A program made the position numbers and the translations under genes. Below are positions 17,425 through 25,972 of a DNA stretch of 64,000 nt, one piece after another. Source of the DNA: Clostridiales bacterium (GTDB lineage: Bacteria; Bacillota; Clostridia; Lachnospirales; Lachnospiraceae); the NCBI GenBank assembly GCA_029010495.1, contig JAQXKO010000025.1, positions 62,001-126,000 of the forward strand. The letters are read 5' to 3'. Numbering within the stretch: the stretch's first letter is position 1; each line of letters starts with the position of its first letter. Below the pieces are notes generated by a model. That model saw only the letters and a program-made list of their open reading frames with translations. It did not search any database and was not told the origin of the DNA.

Positions 17425-18426
17425 ATGCAGAAGTATATTGTTGATAAAGGAAACGAGGGACAGCGTCTCAATAAATATATTGAACGAATATTGATAAATG
17501 CATCGTCTTCATTTGTTTATAAAATGCTGCGCAAGAAGAATATTACCCTTAACGGTAAAAAAGCCGAGGGCAAAGAAGTATTAAAAATAAACGATGAGAT
17601 TGTATTCTTTTTATCAGATGAAACCTTTATAAAATTTAGCACCCCAAACACCGAAAAAGGGAAAAATACAGATTATCCTTCTCTGAAAAGGGGAGAAATA
17701 GTATATGAGGATGAAGATGTTATAATCGTTCATAAGCCTGTCGGAGAGCTTTCGCAGAAGGCAAAGCCGGATGATGTTTCAATTAATGAGAGGATTAAGA
17801 CTTATCTGACTCATAACAATAATAATGCATTATTTACACCCGGAGTATGTAACAGACTTGACAGAAATACCGAAGGACTCATTACAGCCGGTAAGACGCT
17901 TCGCGGTCAGTCGTTACTGTCAAGAATGTTTAAAGAGCGTCTTCTTGATAAATATTATATTGCCGTTGTTTATGGTAAAATCACAAGGCAGATTGATGAA
18001 AAGGCATATCTGATTAAGGATAATGTTAACAATATAGTAAAAATATCAGATAAATACATAAGTGACGCAGAAATTATTCATAACCGTTTTGTTCCTGTCT
18101 GTTCTAATGAGAGGATTACTCTGTTAAAGGTAAAGCTTATGACCGGCAAAAGTCATCAGATAAGAGCTCATCTTGCTTATCTTGGATTCCCTATTGTGGG
18201 TGACAGAAAATATAAAAACGGAGCGGGTGATTATCTTTCTGAAAAATATAAAATTAATCATCAGCTGCTTTTGTCATATGAGCTTGTTTTTCCTGAAAAT
18301 ACTGATTTTGATTATGCGCTTTCAGGTAAAAGCATAAGGCTTGAGCTTCCTGAAATATATAGTAAGGTTATACAAGGAGAGAGCTTATGTCCTGGAAATC
18401 ACGCGGACTTAGGGGTTCATTTTTAG
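17425..18426 (+). CDS. RluA family pseudouridine synthase
   Basis: S4 domain; VNRLDRNTEGLITAGKT-type motif (CNRLDRNTEGLI), KLMTGKSHQIRAHLAYLGFPIVGDRKY. Confidence 0.88.
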   Translation: MQKYIVDKGNEGQRLNKYIERILINASSSFVYKMLRKKNITLNGKKAEGKEVLKINDEIVFFLSDETFIKFSTPNTEKGKNTDYPSLKRGEIVYEDEDVIIVHKPVGELSQKAKPDDVSINERIKTYLTHNNNNALFTPGVCNRLDRNTEGLITAGKTLRGQSLLSRMFKERLLDKYYIAVVYGKITRQIDEKAYLIKDNVNNIVKISDKYISDAEIIHNRFVPVCSNERITLLKVKLMTGKSHQIRAHLAYLGFPIVGDRKYKNGAGDYLSEKYKINHQLLLSYELVFPENTDFDYALSGKSIRLELPEIYSKVIQGESLCPGNHADLGVHF

Positions 18427-18926
18427 AAGAGATTATTAATCTGACAAACGAATATTACAGAACCAATAATATTGCATTGATACAGAAAATACCTACACCT
18501 ATCACACCTATTGAAATTGACAAGGCAACAAGTCATATTACGCTTGCATATTTTGACAAGAAGAGTACGGTTGACTATATAGGTGTAGCACAGGGAGTAC
18601 CGATCTGCTTTGATGCAAAGGAATGTGCGACAGATACATTTTCGCTTCAGAACATCCATGAACATCAGATGGAATTTTTGTCTGATTTTAAAGCGCAGGG
18701 CGGTATAGCCTTTATTTTGATTTATTATACTAAAAAGAATCTTATATATTATATGAGTGTTGACGAGCTGCGTGTATTTTACGACAGGGCAGTGAACGGC
18801 GGTCGAAAGAGCATAAAATTCGAGGAATTAAGAAAACGTTGTTTTTATCAGGTTTCTCAATCCATGTATATTAATTATCTTGAGTTTGTAAATGATGAGC
18901 TTGAGGAAATTGACGCAGATAATTGA
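18387..18926 (+). CDS. recU: Holliday junction resolvase RecU
   Basis: RGLRGSFLEEIINLTNEYY, STVDYIGVAQGVPICFDAKECATDTFSL, HQMEFLSDFKAQGGIAFILIYY; 40-bp overlap with preceding gene. Confidence 0.9.
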   Translation: MSWKSRGLRGSFLEEIINLTNEYYRTNNIALIQKIPTPITPIEIDKATSHITLAYFDKKSTVDYIGVAQGVPICFDAKECATDTFSLQNIHEHQMEFLSDFKAQGGIAFILIYYTKKNLIYYMSVDELRVFYDRAVNGGRKSIKFEELRKRCFYQVSQSMYINYLEFVNDELEEIDADN

Positions 18927-18983
18927 CATAATTATGTTTATGGCTTAAAATAATTAGATACGTTTAAATTGTTTGGAGGTTAT

Positions 18984-20207
18984 ATGATTAATTTACTTCA
19001 CATACCTGAGGGTGTACGGGATATATACGGAAAGGAATGCTTTGCCAAATCTAAAATTGAAAATTCGATTCTCGGCTGTATTCACCGTTATGGTTATTCC
19101 GATGTTGAAACGCCATCCTTTGAGTATTTTGATATTTTTAATAAAGAAAGAGGTACAGTTCCGTCAAAGGATATGTACAAGTTCTTTGATAAAGAGGGAA
19201 ATACACTTGTTTTACGACCTGATATAACCCCTGCAATTGCAAGAACGGCAGCAAAATATTATAAGGACTGTACACTTCCGATCAGATTATGCTACAGGGC
19301 AAAGCAGTTTATTAATTATACCGGCTTACAGGGTAAGCTCAAGCAGACCACTCAGGTCGGCGTCGAGTTATATAATGATAATTCTGTTTACGGTGATTTT
19401 GAAATGCTTTCACTTACAATAGATTCTATTCTGGCAAGCGGCATCAGGGAATTCCAGCTTGAAATCGGTATTGCCGATTTTTACAACGGAATTGTTGATG
19501 AAGCCGGTTTAACTTTAGATGAAGTAAATGAATTAAGAGAAATTCTTGAACAGAAAAATATTTTTGCACTTGATAATTTTGTTTCAAGCAGGAGTCTGGA
19601 TAAGGAGCTTGCCAATATAATTAAAAGAATGGCTGAGCTTTACGGCTCAAAGGAAATTATTGACGAGATTCTTGTTGCTAAACTTCCTGAAAAATCACGT
19701 AAAGCCGTAGAAAGACTTAATGAATTATATAATATGCTTGAAGCGTACGGCTACGGAGACTATGTTTCATTTGATCTCTCAATGCTCAGCAAGTATTCAT
19801 ATTATACCGGTATTTTCTTCAAGGCCATCACATACGGTTCTGGCGAACCTATTGCATACGGCGGACGATATGATAATCTGGTTGCCCAGTTCGGGTTTGA
19901 AACATCAGCAATAGGCATGTCAATTACCATTGACTATATTCTTCAGAGTATGGACAGACAAAAGCTTGATTTTGATACTCCGAAGGATACTGCACTTATA
20001 ATATTTAATGAAGCAAAGCATACAGAAGCTATTAATTTATCAAATAAACTCAGAAAAGAAGGCCGCAGGGTTAAGCTTTGTTTTGATAAGGACGGAAGTC
20101 TTACAAACAGGGTTAAAGAATTTGAAAAGGGAGACCTTGAATCGGTTAACCGTTTTGTGGAGGAACTTGAGTTTTATGATGTTTCGGATATTGTTTACTG
20201 CTGTTAA
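18984..20207 (+). CDS. hisZ: ATP phosphoribosyltransferase regulatory subunit (HisRS-like)
   Basis: HisRS-like fold (IPEGVRDIYGKE, LRPDITPAIARTAA, YTGIFFKAITYGSGEPIAYGGRYDNL) without a tRNA-binding domain; directly upstream of a short HisG. Confidence 0.88.
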   Translation: MINLLHIPEGVRDIYGKECFAKSKIENSILGCIHRYGYSDVETPSFEYFDIFNKERGTVPSKDMYKFFDKEGNTLVLRPDITPAIARTAAKYYKDCTLPIRLCYRAKQFINYTGLQGKLKQTTQVGVELYNDNSVYGDFEMLSLTIDSILASGIREFQLEIGIADFYNGIVDEAGLTLDEVNELREILEQKNIFALDNFVSSRSLDKELANIIKRMAELYGSKEIIDEILVAKLPEKSRKAVERLNELYNMLEAYGYGDYVSFDLSMLSKYSYYTGIFFKAITYGSGEPIAYGGRYDNLVAQFGFETSAIGMSITIDYILQSMDRQKLDFDTPKDTALIIFNEAKHTEAINLSNKLRKEGRRVKLCFDKDGSLTNRVKEFEKGDLESVNRFVEELEFYDVSDIVYCC

Positions 20208-20286
20208 TTGATATGCATACAATTATTTCAGGCATAAATTACAGTTTTTATCCGAGGTAATATTATTACAAAAAGGAAGTAAATAT

Positions 20287-20925
20287 ATGAAATATTTAAC
20301 AATTGCCTTAGCAAAGGGGCGTGTTGCAAAAAAAACAATGGAGCTTCTGGCACAAATCGGAATTACTTGTGACGAGGTCAATGACAAAGATACAAGAAAG
20401 CTTATTTTCAAAAATGAAGAGCTCGGTTTTAAGTTTTTCCTCGCAAAGGCTGACGATGTACCGACTTATGTGGAATACGGAGCCGCCGATATCGGAATTG
20501 TGGGAAAAGATACCCTGCTTGAAAACGGACGAAAATTATATGAGGTTATTGACCTTAATATGGCAAAATGTCGTATGTGTGTGGCAGGACCCGAAAGTGC
20601 AAGAGAACTTCTTGACTCGGGCAAGGTAATCAGGGTGGCTTCAAAGTATCCTAATATAGCCAGAGAATATTTCCACAACACAAGACATCAGACATGTGAA
20701 ATCATTAAACTTCACGGAAGCGTTGAGCTTGCTCCGATAGTAGGTCTTAGTGATGTGATAGTTGATATTGTTGAAACCGGTTCCACACTTAGGGAAAATG
20801 GTCTTGAAGTTATAGAAGAAATCGTTCCATGTACGGCCAGAATGGTTGTAAATCAGGTCAGTATGAAGATGGAACAGAAACGAATCAGGGAAATGATTAA
20901 CAAATTGAAAGAGATACTTGCTTAA
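20287..20925 (+). CDS. hisG: ATP phosphoribosyltransferase, short form
   Basis: LTIALAKGRVAKKTMELL, YGAADIGIVGKDTLLE, GLSDVIVDIVETGSTLRENGL. Confidence 0.94.
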   Translation: MKYLTIALAKGRVAKKTMELLAQIGITCDEVNDKDTRKLIFKNEELGFKFFLAKADDVPTYVEYGAADIGIVGKDTLLENGRKLYEVIDLNMAKCRMCVAGPESARELLDSGKVIRVASKYPNIAREYFHNTRHQTCEIIKLHGSVELAPIVGLSDVIVDIVETGSTLRENGLEVIEEIVPCTARMVVNQVSMKMEQKRIREMINKLKEILA

Positions 20926-20962
20926 AATGCAATACCGCATTGCGGGGAAATAGAGGTATAAT

Positions 20963-22252
20963 ATGCAGATAATTAGACTTACAAATGAAACTAAAAATGA
21001 TTTGTTGGAATCATTACTCAAGAGAAGCCCTAATCAGTATTCTGAATATGAAGCTAAGGTTATTGATATACTTGAGGATGTAAAGAAAAATGGAGACGAG
21101 GCGGTTTTTCGTCTTACTAAAACATTTGATAAGGCTGATATAAATAAGTCAAATCTTTATGTTACAAATGACGAAATTGAAGAGGCATATACACTTGTAA
21201 AGCCGGAAGTCATTGATGTTATTAAAAAAGCAGCTGCAAATATAAGAAAATTTCACGAAAAGCAGAGAAGAAACAGCTGGTTTGATAATGAAGAGGGTAT
21301 AATAGTCGGACAGAGAATTATTCCTCTTGAAAGCTGCGGTATTTATGTGCCTGGCGGAAAAGCTGCATATCCAAGCTCTGTTCTTATGAATGCAATTCCG
21401 GCAAAGGTTGCGGGTGTAAAGCGTATCATTATGACAACTCCTCCGGGAAAAGACGGAAAAATAAGTCCGAATACAATTGTTGCGGCAAATGAAGCCGGCA
21501 TAACAGAAATAATTAAATGTGGCGGTGCGCAGGCAATTGCGGCGCTTGCATACGGAACAGAATCAATAAGCAGGGTAGACAAGATTGTCGGACCGGGTAA
21601 CATATTTGTTGCTCTTGCCAAAAAGAGGGTTTACGGAAATGTAAGCATTGATTCTATTGCAGGACCAAGCGAAATACTTGTTCTTGCCGATGAAACGGCA
21701 AATCCGAGATTTGTCGCAGCTGATCTTTTGTCACAGGCTGAGCATGATGAGCTTGCCAGCGCGATACTTATTACTACCTCTGAGAAGCTTGCAAATCAGG
21801 TCAAAATTGAAATCGACGGTTTCATTGAGAAGCTTTCAAGAGCGGAGATAATTCGTAAATCAATTGAAAAATTCGGTTATATTTTTATTGCAGACACTAT
21901 GGAAGATGCCATAAATGCTGTAAATGATATTGCTTCAGAACATCTTGAGATTGTTACAAAGGATCCGTTTGCCGACATGACAAAGGTTACAAATGCCGGT
22001 GCAGTATTCCTCGGCTCATATTCAAGTGAGCCGCTTGGAGATTATTTTGCAGGTCCTAATCATGTACTTCCTACAAACGGTACTGCAAAATTCTTTTCAC
22101 CGCTTAATCTTGATGATTTTGTTAAGAAATCAAGTGTTATTTCATATACAAAAGAAGCATTATCAGATGTTTACAAAGATATAATCACATTTGCAAATGC
22201 TGAGGGCCTTACTGCTCATGCAAATTCCGTAGCAGTGCGTTTTGAAGATTAA
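20963..22252 (+). CDS. hisD: Histidinol dehydrogenase
   Basis: CGIYVPGGKAAYPSSVLMNAIPAKVAGV, IDSIAGPSEILVLAD, AGPNHVLPTNGTAKF. Confidence 0.95.
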   Translation: MQIIRLTNETKNDLLESLLKRSPNQYSEYEAKVIDILEDVKKNGDEAVFRLTKTFDKADINKSNLYVTNDEIEEAYTLVKPEVIDVIKKAAANIRKFHEKQRRNSWFDNEEGIIVGQRIIPLESCGIYVPGGKAAYPSSVLMNAIPAKVAGVKRIIMTTPPGKDGKISPNTIVAANEAGITEIIKCGGAQAIAALAYGTESISRVDKIVGPGNIFVALAKKRVYGNVSIDSIAGPSEILVLADETANPRFVAADLLSQAEHDELASAILITTSEKLANQVKIEIDGFIEKLSRAEIIRKSIEKFGYIFIADTMEDAINAVNDIASEHLEIVTKDPFADMTKVTNAGAVFLGSYSSEPLGDYFAGPNHVLPTNGTAKFFSPLNLDDFVKKSSVISYTKEALSDVYKDIITFANAEGLTAHANSVAVRFED

Positions 22253-22261
22253 GGAGTATTT

Positions 22262-23542
22262 ATGGAAAAGAAAAATATCATTGCTTACATCAATGCAGAA
22301 ACAGAATATCAGAATGTGGTATTTGAGCAGGCTCTCGAATATGAACACATGGGTGCTGACGGACTGTATATATATAATTATGATAACGATGATAAGGCTC
22401 AGCTGGATTTTCTTACAACAGTCAGACTTATTTTAAAAAGAGTTGATATTCCTGTATATGTGGGAGTGGTTGTTAAAAAGTTTGAGGATATAAAAAAGGC
22501 TTTATACACCGGTGCCGAGGCAGTAGTAATAAATTATGATTCATTATTTAATGAAGATGTATTAAAGAAGGGTGTTGAAAGATTCGGTAAGGAGCATATT
22601 GCTCTCTGCTTTGATTTTTCACTCGGTCATGATGATATGCCTGAGATTGATGATGAAACGGTAAATCGTCTTTCGGAATTTGGAGCAGGAACTGTATTTG
22701 CCAAGCATGTTTCACTTACCAGGCACAGTATCGGAATACTCGATAAGCTTGAGGCAAAGCTTGTGGTAAGGGATTCTCTTGTAAGAAATGATATTATGTC
22801 ATTGCTTGAAATTGATAAGGTTTACGGTGTTGCAACAAATTATTACAGAGGGAAAGACATACTTGCAGTCAAGCAGACACTTAAAGAAAACGGAATCAAC
22901 GTTAAAACGCTTGAGAGCTCCGTTCCTTTCAGTGAATTTAAAAAAGATTCCAATGGTCTGGTACCTGTTGTGGTTCAGGATTATAAATCATCCGAAGTGC
23001 TTATGGTGGCTTATATGAATGAAGACAGCTATAATATGACAATTAAAACCGGAAGGATGACATATTACTCGAGAAGCAGGCAGGAATTGTGGATTAAAGG
23101 TGAAACCAGCGGTCATTATCAGTTTGTTAAAGAACTTCTGATTGATTGCGATAAGGATACGATACTGGCAAAGGTTCACCAGCTTGGTGCAGCCTGTCAT
23201 ACGGGTAATTATTCATGCTTTTATACAGAGCTTGCAAAAAAGGAATATAGTGATCTGAACCCTCTGAATATTTTGACAGAGGATTATAATCTGATTCTTG
23301 ACAGAAAAGTCAATCCCAAGGACGGTTCTTATACAAATTATCTTTTTAAAGAAGGAATTGATAAGATACTTAAAAAATGCGGAGAAGAAGCAACAGAGAT
23401 TATTATTGCAGCCAAAAATCCGGATTCGGAAGAATTAAAGTATGAAATAGCTGATTTCCTTTATCATCTGATGGTTCTTATGGCCGAATGTGATCTCGAC
23501 TGGAATGATATAGTAAAGGAACTGGCTAACAGACGTAAGTAA
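22262..23542 (+). CDS. hisIE: HisI-HisE fusion with additional N-terminal HisA/HisF-like barrel domain
   Basis: C-terminal HisI ([38 protein letters not shown]...CHTGNYSCF) and HisE ([22 protein letters not shown]...[10 protein letters not shown]); N-terminal about 220 aa resembles a TIM-barrel HisA/HisF. Confidence 0.85.
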   Translation: MEKKNIIAYINAETEYQNVVFEQALEYEHMGADGLYIYNYDNDDKAQLDFLTTVRLILKRVDIPVYVGVVVKKFEDIKKALYTGAEAVVINYDSLFNEDVLKKGVERFGKEHIALCFDFSLGHDDMPEIDDETVNRLSEFGAGTVFAKHVSLTRHSIGILDKLEAKLVVRDSLVRNDIMSLLEIDKVYGVATNYYRGKDILAVKQTLKENGINVKTLESSVPFSEFKKDSNGLVPVVVQDYKSSEVLMVAYMNEDSYNMTIKTGRMTYYSRSRQELWIKGETSGHYQFVKELLIDCDKDTILAKVHQLGAACHTGNYSCFYTELAKKEYSDLNPLNILTEDYNLILDRKVNPKDGSYTNYLFKEGIDKILKKCGEEATEIIIAAKNPDSEELKYEIADFLYHLMVLMAECDLDWNDIVKELANRRK

Positions 23543-23557
23543 GTATTGGAGGTAATC

Positions 23558-23683
23558 ATGGATTTTTTTGTTGAATTTTGCAGAACATTAATTTATTTTT
23601 TGGTATTAGGCGGCTGTGCCTTTTGCGGAATTTGTATCGGAAAGTTTTTACGTAACAAAAAATCTAATAAAACCGAAGAATAA
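23558..23683 (+). CDS. Small single-pass membrane protein, 41 aa
   Basis: ATG after ttggaggtaatc RBS; MDFFVEFCRTLIYFLVLGGCAFCGICIGKFLRNKKSNKTEE; absent from the ORF track only because of its length. Confidence 0.6.
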   Translation: MDFFVEFCRTLIYFLVLGGCAFCGICIGKFLRNKKSNKTEE

Positions 23684-23698
23684 AGTTTTAAATACCTA

Positions 23699-23728
23699 TT
23701 GACTTTTTTAGATTACAAGTATTATAAT
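23699..23728 (+). promoter_or_regulatory. Sigma-A-like promoter of the rimP-nusA-infB operon
   Basis: TTGACT (23699-23704) N18 TATAAT (23723-23728). Confidence 0.7.
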
Positions 23729-23756
23729 AGCTTGTAGTAAGATTTTGTTTTGGAAA

Positions 23757-23793
23757 GGAGTGGACAAGTAATTGTCCACTTCTTTGTTTGTTT
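23757..23793 (+). terminator. Terminator-like attenuator hairpin in the rimP-nusA leader
   Basis: GGAGTGGACAA-GTAA-TTGTCCACTTC (11 bp, one GT) followed by TTTGTTTGTTT, between promoter and rimP. Confidence 0.6.
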
Positions 23794-23830
23794 CAAAGCA
23801 TTATTTTAAAAACAAAAAAAGGTGGTAATC

Positions 23831-24298
23831 ATGTCAAGAAAAGAAGATTATGAATCTAAAGCAGAAAATCTTGTAATGCCGATTCTTACACAGAATAATT
23901 TTTCACTTTATGATATTGAATATGTAAAGGAAGCAGGTATGTATTACCTTCGCATATTTATTGATAAAGAAGGCGGTATTACCATTGATGACTGTGAAAT
24001 TGTCAGCAGGGCATATTCTGAGCTTGTTGATGCTGATGATTTTATCGAAGAAAAGTATATTCTTGAGGTAAGCTCGCCGGGTCTGGGAAGAGCATTAAAA
24101 AAAGACAGACATTTTGAAAACAGTATTGGCCTTGAAGTTGAGGTCAGACTTTATAAGCCGGTTGACGGCTCAAAGTCTTATGTTGGAATATTATCAGGCT
24201 TCAACAGGGATAGTATTGAAATAGTAAATGAAGATGACCGGGTATTAAGTTTTAACAGAACAGACATATCAGGCGTAAAATTGACATTTGATTTTTAA
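23831..24298 (+). CDS. rimP: Ribosome maturation factor RimP
   Basis: YYLRIFIDKEGGITIDDCEIVSRAYSELVD...YILEVSSPGLGRALKKDRHF; RBS aaggtgg. Confidence 0.93.
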   Translation: MSRKEDYESKAENLVMPILTQNNFSLYDIEYVKEAGMYYLRIFIDKEGGITIDDCEIVSRAYSELVDADDFIEEKYILEVSSPGLGRALKKDRHFENSIGLEVEVRLYKPVDGSKSYVGILSGFNRDSIEIVNEDDRVLSFNRTDISGVKLTFDF

Positions 24299-24309
24299 AC
24301 AGGAGGAAT

Positions 24310-25374
24310 ATGAAAAAAATGGAAAAGGGAAACAAGGAACTTATCGAGGCGTTAAATCTTCTCGAAAAGGAAAAATCAATCAGCAAGGAAGTGCTTTTCG
24401 AGGCACTTGAGACATCTCTTATGTCAGCATGCAAGAGTCAGTACGGTAAGAATGACAATATCAGAGTTGTAATTAACCGTGAGACGGGTGCTGTTGCAGT
24501 GTATGCGGATATGACTGTTGTTGAAGAGGTCGTTACTCCGGCTCTTGAGATGAGTATTGTAACTGCCAATGAAAAGTTCCCGGGCAAGAAGTATGAAGTC
24601 GGTGATGTTGTTTCGGTAGAAGTAACACCAAAGAATTTCGGACGTATTGCAGCAGGTCAGGCTAAGCAGACCGTTGTACAGAAAATCAGGGAAGAGGAAA
24701 GAAAAATTCTCTTTGAACAGTACAGCGTTCTTGAAAATACTGTAGTATCCGGTATTGTTCAGAGATTTTTTGGCAATAATATTTCAATTAACATCGGTAA
24801 GGTTGATGGTATACTTATCGACGGTGAGCAGATTAAAGGTGAGAGATTTAAGCACGGAGACAGGGTTAAGGTATTTGTTGTTGATGTAAAGGATCACAAT
24901 AAGGGACCTAAGATTACGCTCAGCAGAACTCATCCTGAGCTTGTTAAAAAGTTATTTGAAATGGAAGTTACCGAAATTGAAAACGGTACTGTGGAAATCA
25001 TGGCATTATCAAGAGATGCCGGTGCCAGAACAAAGATGGCAGTCCGCTCAAATGAGGCAGGCGTTGATCCGATCGGAGCATGTGTCGGCCCTAACGGTAT
25101 GAGAGTAAATGCCGTTGTTGATGAGCTCGGAGGTGAAAAGATTGATATTATTGCATGGAGTGATAATCCTGAAATCTTAATTAAGAATGCACTTTCACCG
25201 GCTAAAGCTATATCAGTTTCGGTAAATGTTGCAGAAAAGAGTGCAAATGTTGTAGTTCCTGATTCACAGCTTTCGCTTGCAATTGGTCGTGAAGGTCAGA
25301 ATGCCAGACTGGCTGCACGTCTTACAGGTTACAAGATTGACATCAAGAGCGAGAGCCAGATTTCAGAAATGTAA
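24310..25374 (+). CDS. nusA: Transcription termination/antitermination protein NusA
   Basis: S1 and KH domains: GDRVKVFVVDVKDHNKGPKITLSRTHPELVKKLFEMEV..., DPIGACVGPNGMRV, LAIGREGQNARLAARLTGYKIDI. Confidence 0.96.
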   Translation: MKKMEKGNKELIEALNLLEKEKSISKEVLFEALETSLMSACKSQYGKNDNIRVVINRETGAVAVYADMTVVEEVVTPALEMSIVTANEKFPGKKYEVGDVVSVEVTPKNFGRIAAGQAKQTVVQKIREEERKILFEQYSVLENTVVSGIVQRFFGNNISINIGKVDGILIDGEQIKGERFKHGDRVKVFVVDVKDHNKGPKITLSRTHPELVKKLFEMEVTEIENGTVEIMALSRDAGARTKMAVRSNEAGVDPIGACVGPNGMRVNAVVDELGGEKIDIIAWSDNPEILIKNALSPAKAISVSVNVAEKSANVVVPDSQLSLAIGREGQNARLAARLTGYKIDIKSESQISEM

Positions 25375-25388
25375 TTACAGGAGTAAAT

Positions 25389-25667
25389 ATGATTCAGAAA
25401 AAAATTCCTCTCAGAAAATGTATCGGATGTAATGAAATGTATCCGAAGAAGGAGTTAATAAGAATAGTAAACACACCTGAGGACGACGTTGTTCTTGATA
25501 TGACAGGCAAAAAAAACGGTCGAGGAGCATATTTGTGTAAGAATATCGGCTGTCTTGAAGCAGCAATTAAGACAAAAGCAATTAATAGAGCATTCAAAAA
25601 AAATATATCTGAAGATGTATATTCCAAAATGCTTGAAGAATTGGGCGGTGTATGCAATGGACAGTAA
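25389..25667 (+). CDS. ylxR: YlxR family protein (DUF448; RNase P modulator RnpM)
   Basis: PLRKCIGCNEMYPKKELIRIV...GKKNGRGAYLCKNIGCLEAAIK. Confidence 0.9.
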   Translation: MIQKKIPLRKCIGCNEMYPKKELIRIVNTPEDDVVLDMTGKKNGRGAYLCKNIGCLEAAIKTKAINRAFKKNISEDVYSKMLEELGGVCNGQ

Positions 25668-25968
25668 AAAGGTTTTATCGTTTCTAGGTCTTGCCACAAG
25701 AGCAGGCAAGCTTTTGTCGGGTGAATTTGTTGTTGAAAAAACAATTAAAGCCGGCGCCGCAAAGCTTGTGATAATTTCTGCCGATGCGTCAGATAATACA
25801 AAAAAGAAATTCGGAAATATGTGTACATATAGAAAGATTCCGATTTTTTATGAATTTGACAGATTTGAGTTAGGAAAGGCAACGGGTAAGGAATACAGAG
25901 TAAGTGTTGTAATAACTGATGAGGGCTTTGCAGAAGCAATCAGTTCATTACTTAAAATGGAGGTATAA
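25657..25968 (+). CDS. ylxQ: L7Ae/L30e-family ribosomal-like protein YlxQ
   Basis: [47 protein letters not shown]; start inside the end of ylxR. Confidence 0.85.
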   Translation: MDSKKVLSFLGLATRAGKLLSGEFVVEKTIKAGAAKLVIISADASDNTKKKFGNMCTYRKIPIFYEFDRFELGKATGKEYRVSVVITDEGFAEAISSLLKMEV

Positions 25969-25972
25969 TTTA

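Noticed and set aside
18927-18983. Possible T-box or histidine leader upstream of hisZ
   Set aside because: Only 57 nt, no T-box sequence, no His-codon leader peptide
20926-20962. GCAATACCGCATTGC hairpin between hisG and hisD as an attenuator
   Set aside because: Only 5 bp, no T-tract, no competing structure seen
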